From a virus, in IMG/VR virus record IMGVR_UViG_3300032245_000383, positions 1 through 36,869 of that record: a stretch of DNA of 36,869 bases; one strand, given 5' to 3'. The notes beneath the pieces are model-generated. The model was not told the DNA's origin. It saw nothing but the letters and a program-made list of their open reading frames with translations, and searched no databases. Each line of letters begins with the position of its first letter. Within the stretch, counting starts at the first letter, position 1. A program made the position numbers and the translations under genes. Positions 32,038-36,706 of the stretch are shown in pieces.

Positions 32038-32158
32038 CGTTGCGCCATCCTGTCACTAACCTTGCAATCAACTGGTCGAACCCGATTCGTTTCAGGTTGC
32101 CGAACCCATCGTCTACCCATAGAGCGTTTACCTCGCCCCGTGTTGTGTGTTTAGTCAT
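32033..32158 (-). CDS. Short gene, 41 aa
   Basis: ATG at 32158 overlaps the upstream stop by 8 bp. TAA at 32033-32035 lies in the palindrome. The peptide MTKHTTRGEVNALWVDDGFG continues to GWRNV. It fills an otherwise empty 120-bp interval. No family recognised. Confidence 0.55.
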   Translation of the reverse strand: MTKHTTRGEVNALWVDDGFGNLKRIGFDQLIARLVTGWRNV

Positions 32159-32387
32159 CTACTTTCTCCATCGTGTTGCACAATAGCCATAGCAAGTCTC
32201 GTGCTTCTTGCTCTGTTGGTACGCTTGTCTTGAAGCCCGTATAAAACAACTCGACAATCCAATACGTACCTTTCTTTGCAGGGTAGTACTGCCCTGCGTA
32301 CATCCATGTGTGGTGTCCTGCATTACCGAACGCTACTAGCCTCTCGACATGGTTCGGGCGGAATCCATCGCTCCATCGGATGTTCAT
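32151..32387 (-). CDS. Unknown small protein, 78 aa
   Basis: ATG 32387 (MNIRWSDGFRPNHVERLVAF) is chosen because GGAGG precedes it and ATGA overlaps the upstream stop. The frame could extend five residues. YWIVELFYTGFKTSVPTEQEARDLLWLL resembles the strand-helix pattern of the next genes (shown by positions 43-70). Function unknown. Confidence 0.6.
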   Translation of the reverse strand: MNIRWSDGFRPNHVERLVAFGNAGHHTWMYAGQYYPAKKGTYWIVELFYTGFKTSVPTEQEARDLLWLLCNTMEKVDD

Positions 32388-32683
32388 GCTGACTCCCTCC
32401 ATTGCCTGAGTTCATCGGCGTTCATGCGGTTGGCTACGCCTGTTATCCACCACACCTTTGCGTAGTCCGTCACATCATTCTTGGCATCACACAACAGTTT
32501 GTATGGCTTCTCAACGTGAACATGGTCTTCGCATACAAAGCCTGATACGAAGACTTCCCATTCCTCGATGTGCTCATACCAAGTGACGACGGCAAACAGA
32601 TACTTGTGTCCATCTAATATTAGATACAGTTTCCATGTATCGTCATCCCATGAGTCAGTTGATTTCTTCCATCGGTATTTCAT
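32384..32683 (-). CDS. Unknown small protein of a tandem family, 99 aa
   Basis: WKLYLILDGHKYLFAVV, a Trp/Phe-rich centre and the C-terminal DVTDYAKVWWITGV. The C-terminal (Y)A-x-(V/L)W-x-I-x-G pattern is repeated in the genes at 32680 and 33240, so these may be tandem paralogues. Codons 21-24 (LILD) carry an exact palindrome. Confidence 0.6.
   Translation of the reverse strand: MKYRWKKSTDSWDDDTWKLYLILDGHKYLFAVVTWYEHIEEWEVFVSGFVCEDHVHVEKPYKLLCDAKNDVTDYAKVWWITGVANRMNADELRQWRESA
32613..32624. promoter_or_regulatory. Palindromic operator-like site 8 (exact, inside a gene)
   Basis: ATCTAATATTAGAT read as LILD at codons 21-24 of the 99-residue gene. Confidence 0.75.
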
Positions 32684-32904
32684 AGGTCATCTCCGTCTGG
32701 TCTACCTGCAACAATCCACACACGGGCGTATCGCGCTACTCTGCGCTTGATTCCTGCCTCTGTCTTGCATGGCGTGTAGTTTGGTTTGAGGTGTCTATGC
32801 ACCCATGAGTGATGCACACAGCACCACCCCTTGTCTGTGTTGTATACGGATGCAATACATCGCCCATCTAAGAACAACAAAGTTCCGTGCCACTCGATGC
32901 TCAT
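32680..32904 (-). CDS. Unknown small protein of a tandem family, 74 aa
   Basis: ATG 32904 follows AGGA and overlaps the upstream stop as ATGA. A longer reading needs a TTG start. MSIEWHGTLLFLDGRCIASV is followed by GWCCVHHSW and RRVARYARVWIVAGRP. The ending matches KYIELWAIAGYP of the 33240 gene. Cys/His content could allow metal binding. Confidence 0.6.
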   Translation of the reverse strand: MSIEWHGTLLFLDGRCIASVYNTDKGWCCVHHSWVHRHLKPNYTPCKTEAGIKRRVARYARVWIVAGRPDGDDL

Positions 32905-33029
32905 GGTGTCCTGCCTTGTTCTTTCAGGATACGCACCCAATCAACACGCGTCATAAACCAACGAAACAATGCGGTACAACAATCCTGACAAAGCAAGTCA
33001 TGGTTGTCGCCTAGTTTTTTCTCAGTCAT
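32901..33029 (-). CDS. Short cysteine-containing gene, 42 aa
   Basis: ATG 33029 and TGA 32901 both sit in ATGA overlaps. The peptide contains LLCQDCCTALFRWF, with a C-x2-CC group that may bind metal, and ends KEQGRTP. It lies beside a four-cysteine zinc-ribbon gene. No family recognised. Confidence 0.58.
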   Translation of the reverse strand: MTEKKLGDNHDLLCQDCCTALFRWFMTRVDWVRILKEQGRTP

Positions 33030-33238
33030 GCCACACCTCCCTTGTGTGATGTGTTAAGCCCTCGCAGTAACGAGTGGTCGGTTATCAGGATGTAGTTGCT
33101 CTTGGGCATGGGTGCTACTGTGTGCTTGACTTGTCGTGCCTGCACCTCGCCGCACTTGAGGCAGGTGTGATACCCCAAGCGCCAACGCAGTACGGGTACG
33201 TACTCGTCACATTCAATGCAATGATTTCTCTTGCTCAT
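33026..33238 (-). CDS. Small zinc-ribbon phage protein, 70 aa
   Basis: HCIECDEYVPVLRWRLGY then TCLKCGE gives two C-x2-C knuckles, a zinc ribbon. The tail (ARQVKHTVAPMPKSNYILIT, then LLRGLN) matches small phage zinc-ribbon proteins I have met with the same KHTxxPxxKSNYxL sequence. The function is unknown, probably nucleic-acid binding. GGAG lies upstream, within the end of the gene before it in plus coordinates. Confidence 0.7.
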   Translation of the reverse strand: MSKRNHCIECDEYVPVLRWRLGYHTCLKCGEVQARQVKHTVAPMPKSNYILITDHSLLRGLNTSHKGGVA

Positions 33239-33239
33239 A

Positions 33240-33527
33240 TCAACTCCTTGTCGGATAACCTGCTATTGCCCACAACTCGATGTACTTGCGTACCCTGCGC
33301 GTTGCACCTTTCCTAGTGTTTAGGCGTGTGACTGGTGGGCTGAAATACGTTCTGATTGATGGCAGAAACCCCACGCTGTACTTGCCGTCTGCCAACACGA
33401 CTGCCGCCGCTGTTACCCAGTAGCGGTCTGTCTGCCGTCTAAGATTAGATGGCGGTTCAATCTTTGCGAGCCATGTCACAGTACCTTCGCCGTTGTAGTT
33501 CTCGCGGGTTTCCCATACGATGTTCAT
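33240..33527 (-). CDS. Unknown protein of a tandem family, 95 aa
   Basis: ATG 33527 with GGAG nine bases upstream is chosen over a 116-residue reading. MNIVWETRENYNGEGTVTWL, then DRYWVTAAAVVLADGKYSVG and RVRKYIELWAIAGYP. The C-terminus matches that of the 32680 gene. Codons 27-30 (SNLR) overlap a one-mismatch palindrome. Confidence 0.6.
   Translation of the reverse strand: MNIVWETRENYNGEGTVTWLAKIEPPSNLRRQTDRYWVTAAAVVLADGKYSVGFLPSIRTYFSPPVTRLNTRKGATRRVRKYIELWAIAGYPTRS
33438..33449. promoter_or_regulatory. Palindromic operator-like variant (one central mismatch)
   Basis: TCTAAGATTAGA, the same variant as in promoter P3 on the other strand. Read as SNLR at codons 27-30. Confidence 0.55.
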
Positions 33528-33528
33528 T

Positions 33529-33879
33529 TCAGTTCTCCAGTTGCCAGTCTTTACAGTTGCAGAATTCCTCGTTGCCCGTTTTAGTTGCATCGCAACTTGT
33601 CATGTGTGTACTCAGCGGCTTAGGCTTCGTGCCGTGGTACAGATAGGCGTCAATGGCATTTGCCGTATCGTTAAGCCTTTGCGTCACATTTGAGTACGCC
33701 TTTGCCACCAACGCCATTTGCTCAGGCGTTGTCTGCGGGTTGCTCATTAGCTTGAGCATCACTTCCTCCATGTGCGCCACGTTCTCACGGATGCCGTTCC
33801 ACTTACGCATCAGGATGCTTACCTTTGGGTTGTTCATGCCGAACGCCCACGATGTTGGTTGCATATCGCTTGTCTTCAT
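33529..33879 (-). CDS. Unknown protein, first gene after the P1 leader, 116 aa
   Basis: A helical protein (IRENVAHMEEVMLKLM; EQMALVAKAYSNVTQRLNDT) with a Cys-containing end (SCDATKTGNEEFCNCKDW), C-x-C perhaps metal binding. AGGAG lies 7 bp before the ATG. As the first gene of the P1 transcript it should be an early product. No family recognised. Confidence 0.65.
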   Translation of the reverse strand: MKTSDMQPTSWAFGMNNPKVSILMRKWNGIRENVAHMEEVMLKLMSNPQTTPEQMALVAKAYSNVTQRLNDTANAIDAYLYHGTKPKPLSTHMTSCDATKTGNEEFCNCKDWQLEN

Positions 33880-34000
33880 AGTTTTCTCCTGTTAAAACTC
33901 AAGTCATAGCCCACTACTACATGGGCTACAAGCTGAACTTGTCAGCCACGGGCGTCTCCCGTGTCGGTACGATAGGGTTTGTCGGTGTGATTTACTGGCG

Positions 34001-34012
34001 TCTAATATTAGA
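34001..34012. promoter_or_regulatory. Palindromic operator-like site 9 (exact)
   Basis: TCTAATATTAGA in the P1 leader, about 120 bp before the first gene. Confidence 0.82.
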
Positions 34013-34324
34013 TAGCCATCCCACATCCCAAGGGTTGTTGTCGGTTAGGACAGAGCAACCCAACCCATTTAGGTACATTGCGTTTGCATTGCATCCAGCC
34101 TATACAGGCAGCTATCCCGTTCGGTGTCATGGTGAGCGTCAGCCCCCATATACATACACACTACTAGGTACACCACTTGATGCTCCGACTGACTACGGAA
34201 CGCCTATTCACTCAGGGAGGTTGCACACATCAGTTCGGGGAGTCTTAGTGCCTCTTGTTTTACTGCTTGTCGTCACCTGTGTAGCTTCTGGTATTTACCA
34301 GCGGCGGTTTGGTTTGGTGTTGTA

Positions 34325-34336
34325 TCTAATATTAGA
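34325..34336. promoter_or_regulatory. Palindromic operator-like site 10 (exact)
   Basis: ATCTAATATTAGAT in the P1 leader, right after the boxA-associated hairpin in the direction of transcription. Confidence 0.85.
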
Positions 34337-34340
34337 TGGC

Positions 34341-34358
34341 TTGGTTAGATGTAACCAA
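34341..34358 (-). promoter_or_regulatory. Hairpin, boxB-like position
   Basis: In the P1 RNA, UUGGUUA and UAACCAA pair around a CAUC loop. The hairpin starts about 20 bases after boxA, as boxB does in lambdoid nut sites, though the loop differs from a lambda boxB loop. Confidence 0.45.
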
Positions 34359-34377
34359 CAACACAATGTCTGATAGG

Positions 34378-34390
34378 TTTTTAAAGAGCA
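34378..34390 (-). promoter_or_regulatory. boxA-like antitermination element
   Basis: Minus-strand TGCTCTTTAAAAA lies about 55 bases after the P1 start. TGCTCTTTAA is identical to the core of the bacterial rRNA boxA, which NusB and S10 recognise. Position and sequence suggest factor-dependent antitermination of the long transcript. Confidence 0.55.
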
Positions 34391-34451
34391 ATGAAGGCGC
34401 CGATGTGTAATGCTACCTACCTTTCGGAACGATTTCCTACTCGATGGCTCT

Positions 34452-34480
34452 ATTGTAACATCTAATGGAGAGTTTGTCAA
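34452..34480 (-). promoter_or_regulatory. Promoter P1, strong sigma70 type
   Basis: Leftward TTGACA (34475-34480), 17-bp spacer, TACAAT (34452-34457). The spacer contains ATTAGAT, a palindrome half-site. An exact palindrome lies 35 bp upstream of the -35 box. The sequence is nearly the same as P2 (shared CACTTGACA and TACAATAGAG), so the two arose by duplication. It is the most likely start of the long leftward operon. Confidence 0.85.
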
Positions 34481-34515
34481 GTGTTTTGGGAGCCGTTTCC
34501 AGCCCCCACTAAGCG

Positions 34516-34527
34516 TCTAATATTAGA
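34516..34527. promoter_or_regulatory. Palindromic operator-like site 11 (exact, 18-bp symmetry)
   Basis: Symmetry extends to GCGTCTAATATTAGACGC, the longest copy. It lies between the twin-HTH gene stop and the P1 -35 box. Confidence 0.88.
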
Positions 34528-34548
34528 CGCGGTGATAGTCCCTAGCCC

Positions 34549-35205
34549 TTACTTATCCCATCCCCCCGTGATTGGGTTGTACATCACATCGGCAATGGCG
34601 ATGTAGTGTCCGCCTCGCCATGCAATATCTCCGCCTGTCATGTCGGGTGGGTACTTGGCTTCGAGTTGTGCTTGTCCCATACCATCGAGTCGGTCTGCCA
34701 CGATCTTTCTTGCAATGGGTTCGTACTTGGACACCAAGATGTTGCACTCGTCACCAAACGTCAGGTCGTCAAACGCATGGTATTTCTTGTTGGATATGGC
34801 AAAGCGTTCTTCTTGCGTTAGCTTCTTCGCCTTGGGCGCGGCTCCGACAATTTGATTGACCCTGATAACGCTGAGTCCATGTTGTCTTGCAATCTCGGCA
34901 CGAGGCACTTTGTTCCGCGCCGCATCTAATATTAGACGATTGCGCTCGGCATTTGGGTTGCGCTTTTCGGGGTTTGGGTTTGGTCGTGTGGACATGATCT
35001 GCGTGATGCGGTTCACAGATAGTCCGTATTCAACTGCGACTTCGGATTGCTTTGCACCTGCCCATACTTTGTGGGCAATCTCGGCATCTCTGTCGGCGTT
35101 CTTTGCCTTGGTGTATAGCGAAGCGATAGCAGCTCTTGCTGCGGGGTCATTACGCAGGGCTTCGAGCAGTTCGACTGTGGTGAGTTGGGCGGCGGTGTTG
35201 GTCAT
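34549..35205 (-). CDS. Twin helix-turn-helix DNA-binding protein, 218 aa
   Basis: Two HTH units in tandem. The first spans about 45-71 (AKQSEVAVEYGLSVNRITQI) and the second about 91-120 (PRAEIARQHGLSVIRVNQI), joined by a Pro/Asn-rich linker. The unrelated C-terminal domain (WRGGHYIAIADVMYNPITGG) may bind a partner. The HTH repeat resembles sigma region 4 or Mor-like folds. Palindromes surround the gene: upstream at 35270, inside codons 91-94 (LILD), and downstream at 34516 beside P1. That makes it the best candidate for the palindrome-binding regulator, probably autoregulatory. ATG 35205 has no clear ribosome-binding site. Confidence 0.78.
   Translation of the reverse strand: MTNTAAQLTTVELLEALRNDPAARAAIASLYTKAKNADRDAEIAHKVWAGAKQSEVAVEYGLSVNRITQIMSTRPNPNPEKRNPNAERNRLILDAARNKVPRAEIARQHGLSVIRVNQIVGAAPKAKKLTQEERFAISNKKYHAFDDLTFGDECNILVSKYEPIARKIVADRLDGMGQAQLEAKYPPDMTGGDIAWRGGHYIAIADVMYNPITGGWDK
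34925..34936. promoter_or_regulatory. Palindromic operator-like site 12 (exact, inside the twin-HTH gene)
   Basis: TCTAATATTAGA read as LILD (codons 91-94) in helix 1 of the second HTH. Confidence 0.75.
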
Positions 35206-35269
35206 ATATGCGTGTGATAGTTGAGTTGAGTGAAGGTTATATGATACACGAAAATGTATAGGGAGTTCA

Positions 35270-35281
35270 TCTAATATTAGA
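35270..35281. promoter_or_regulatory. Palindromic operator-like site 13 (exact)
   Basis: ATCTAATATTAGAT, 65 bp before the ATG of the twin-HTH gene. An ATACA/TGTAT inverted repeat lies between them. No clear -35/-10 pair was seen here. Confidence 0.85.
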
Positions 35282-35659
35282 TGCGATGTATGTTGAAACA
35301 GAGGGGGTTTGTTGCGTGTGGCGGGGATGCAACGGGGGGTATGTTATGTCAGAACCCGCATAGATACGTTGAGCACTTGCCGATGCAACAAAGTAACGCT
35401 GTTTTGGCGTATATTTGCCCATGGGGGGTAGTTGTCGTACGCCAACATATACATGAGGGTGCTGAGTTATATGTATATGCGAAATTCCAAGGCTACATAT
35501 TCTCGTTTGTGTGTGTTACTTTATATTATTTTATAGAATAGTAGTAGAGAGAGAGAGAAAAACCCCTGCAACAGACAGAAAGTGAAACCATTAGTAGTCG
35601 TTACAAATGTCACACCCTGCCTGTTGCACCCTGTTGCAAGTGTTGCATCTAATATTAGA
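35282..35659. other. AT-rich intergenic region with iteron-like repeats, possible origin
   Basis: No convincing gene. It holds TGTTGCA three times in direct order (35622, 35632, 35641; 10 and 9 bp apart) and twice inverted (35384-35390, 35567-35573). There is an 8-bp inverted repeat TTGGCGTA/TACGCCAA (35404-35411, 35438-35445), a strongly AT-rich stretch (about 35466-35545), and a GA tract (35545-35560). Iterons beside an AT-rich segment resemble a replication origin or a protein-loading site. A plus-strand frame (35281-35541) lacks support. Confidence 0.4.
35648..35659. promoter_or_regulatory. Palindromic operator-like site 14 (exact)
   Basis: Directly follows the TGA of the 63-residue gene in the direction of transcription and adjoins the iteron-like repeats. 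Confidence 0.82.
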
Positions 35660-35851
35660 TCATTCGAGTCGCCATATCTTGATACTGCGGTCGGGCTGTT
35701 GCTGTGTGGTGAACTTCTTGCCTGATGCTCGTGCGTATGTGTGGCATTGCACTTGTGCTTTAGGCCCTATGTCTGCGGGGAATGTGTGGCAGTCTCCGAT
35801 CTGCATATCCTTGAATGGCCACGCTCTGCGCTTTGGGATTGTGTTGTCCAT
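35660..35851 (-). CDS. Small protein of the GD...GxKF...IWR type, 63 aa
   Basis: From ATG 35851 (TTGGAG upstream): MDNTIPKRRAWPFKDMQIGD, then ARASGKKF and IKIWRL. The layout matches the gene at 9001-9255. A basic N-terminus fits nucleic-acid contact. It is directly under promoter P3 and next to the possible origin. A four-residue-longer start at 35863 would include the ribosome-binding site and is less likely. Confidence 0.65.
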   Translation of the reverse strand: MDNTIPKRRAWPFKDMQIGDCHTFPADIGPKAQVQCHTYARASGKKFTTQQQPDRSIKIWRLE

Positions 35852-35878
35852 GTCTGACTCCAAGTAGTTAAAGATACA

Positions 35879-35907
35879 ATTATATATCTAATCTTAGACG
35901 CCGTCAA
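35879..35907 (-). promoter_or_regulatory. Promoter P3 with palindrome variant in the spacer
   Basis: Leftward TTGACG (35902-35907), 17-bp spacer, TATAAT (35879-35884). The spacer contains the 12-bp palindrome variant, so a bound protein would block RNA polymerase directly. Just after the -10 box the RNA reads CUUUAAC, weakly like boxA. Confidence 0.8.
35887..35898. promoter_or_regulatory. Palindromic operator-like variant inside P3
   Basis: TCTAATCTTAGA on the plus strand, one central mismatch, placed between -35 and -10 of P3. Confidence 0.75.
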
Positions 35908-35913
35908 CACGCT

Positions 35914-35943
35914 CACTCTCGCGCCTTTGCCCACTCTCGCGCC
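35914..35943. repeat. Direct repeat of CACTCTCGCGCC upstream of P3
   Basis: Two identical 12-bp copies at 35914-35925 and 35932-35943, 18 bp apart, directly upstream of the P3 -35 box. This is a possible activator or repressor site. Confidence 0.7.
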
Positions 35944-35972
35944 CGCACTCCCCCTCGGTCAGGCTACTATCA

Positions 35973-35992
35973 CGCATGGCGCAAGCCATGCG
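35973..35992. other. Perfect hairpin with four-base loop
   Basis: CGCATGGC and GCCATGCG pair (8 bp) around GCAA on the plus strand. No U-run follows on either strand, so it is not a standard terminator. Role unknown. Confidence 0.5.
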
Positions 35993-36013
35993 CAGGGTAC
36001 AAAAGTACAGGCG

Positions 36014-36038
36014 AAAAAAAGCCGCCCCGAAGGGCGGC
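36014..36038 (-). terminator. Strong rho-independent terminator, UUCG loop
   Basis: Minus-strand stem of 7 GC-rich pairs (36021-36027 with 36032-36038) around UUCG, followed by seven U (36014-36020). It lies just after the 178-residue gene, ending the P2 transcript. Confidence 0.9.
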
Positions 36039-36049
36039 GGTTGGGTTGA

Positions 36050-36061
36050 TCTAATATTAGA
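36050..36061. promoter_or_regulatory. Palindromic operator-like site 15 (exact)
   Basis: Adjoins the TAA of the 178-residue gene and precedes the terminator by 12 bp. Confidence 0.82.
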
Positions 36062-36598
36062 TTAGTTCAAGACTGTCTCTTTAAAACCTTCAAGACGTTC
36101 AAGTGCGAGATCTAAAACGTCAGCCGCGAATTCAGTCAGCCCCAAGACGCGGGCTTGTGCCAGTGCTTTGCTTAGGGTTTTGTCCAATTCGTCACGGGTT
36201 GTGCTTGTGACTTTGCCAGTCTTGGGGGTTGCACTTGACGCGCCCTTTTTTGACCAAGGCAATTTTTTGGTGTCGTCATTCTTAAGTGCGGCCGCGAATG
36301 GTACATTGTAATGAAGGGCGCGTGCGGCCGATTGTGCATATTCCGTGAATGTCTTTTTCTCCATGATACCGGCCGCGACTGTATCAATGACAACTTGAGA
36401 ATCAGCGATAGCCTTTTGCAAGGCCTTGCACGCTTTTTCATCGCGCCCCATTGTGACGCTTACATGATCAACAAAGCGTTGCATTGTCGATTCAACTGTT
36501 GTGCTGAGTTTACCTTGTGCTTTGTCGAAGGCCTTGTAACCCTTGACGATATCGCGTGCGAAGTTGTCGAAGCTGAGTGTTGTGTTTTGAACTGACAT
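36062..36598 (-). CDS. Unknown protein in an isolated strong transcription unit, 178 aa
   Basis: A helical protein with no recognised domain. It contains DNFARDIVKGYKAFDKAQGK, FTEYAQSAARALHYNVPFAAAL (about residues 84-105, perhaps HTH-like), a Lys/Ser/Thr-rich linker and a C-terminal leucine-rich helix (FAADVLDLALERLEGF). It has its own strong promoter P2, the AAGGAAATCAAA leader, a palindrome beyond its stop and a strong terminator, so it is a single-gene unit. That suggests an abundant early protein. Host takeover factor or the palindrome repressor are both possible. Confidence 0.7.
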   Translation of the reverse strand: MSVQNTTLSFDNFARDIVKGYKAFDKAQGKLSTTVESTMQRFVDHVSVTMGRDEKACKALQKAIADSQVVIDTVAAGIMEKKTFTEYAQSAARALHYNVPFAAALKNDDTKKLPWSKKGASSATPKTGKVTSTTRDELDKTLSKALAQARVLGLTEFAADVLDLALERLEGFKETVLN

Positions 36599-36659
36599 TT
36601 TGATTTCCTTAAATAGAAGTTGATTTGAATCTCTGACTCATTACTGAACCAGAGCCTCT

Positions 36660-36688
36660 ATTGTATTAGATCTAATGGAGTCTGTCAA
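36660..36688 (-). promoter_or_regulatory. Promoter P2, strong sigma70 type
   Basis: Leftward TTGACA (36683-36688), 17-bp spacer, TACAAT (36660-36665). The spacer contains ATTAGATCTAAT, the palindrome half-sites in inverted order (36665-36676). A TCTAACATTAGA variant lies 6 bp upstream of the -35 box. Near duplicate of P1. Confidence 0.87.
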
Positions 36689-36694
36689 GTGTTA

Positions 36695-36706
36695 TCTAAC
36701 ATTAGA
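36695..36706. promoter_or_regulatory. Palindromic operator-like variant upstream of P2
   Basis: TCTAACATTAGA, one central mismatch, just upstream of the P2 -35 box. Confidence 0.7.

Larger units (their letters stand above)
33880..34444 (-). other. Long 5' leader of the P1 transcript
   Basis: About 565 bases lie between the P1 start and the first convincing leftward gene. They contain a boxA-like sequence, a 7-bp hairpin (34341-34358), two palindromes (34001, 34325), and two further hairpins: 33947-33963 (6 bp, 5-base loop) and 33907-33928 (7 bp, 8-base loop, about 28 bp before the first ATG). A structured regulatory leader is likely. No good minus-strand coding sequence was seen. Confidence 0.5.

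Noticed and set aside
33921-34373. Plus-strand open frame of 150 codons in the P1 leader
   Set aside because: It opposes P1, has no ribosome-binding site and no recognised motif. Its two LILD segments are only the palindromes read in the same frame.
34484-34510. GC-rich hairpin upstream of P1 as a terminator
   Set aside because: A stem of about 7 pairs can form, but no U-run follows on either strand.
35281-35541. Plus-strand open frame of 86 codons after the palindrome
   Set aside because: No ribosome-binding site at proper spacing, AT-rich low-complexity end, and it covers repeats that look regulatory.
24403-36706. TCTAATATTAGA as an RNA hairpin or phage RNA polymerase promoter
   Set aside because: The core gives only a 4-bp AU-rich stem, and a symmetric site has no direction, so a dimer-binding DNA site fits better.
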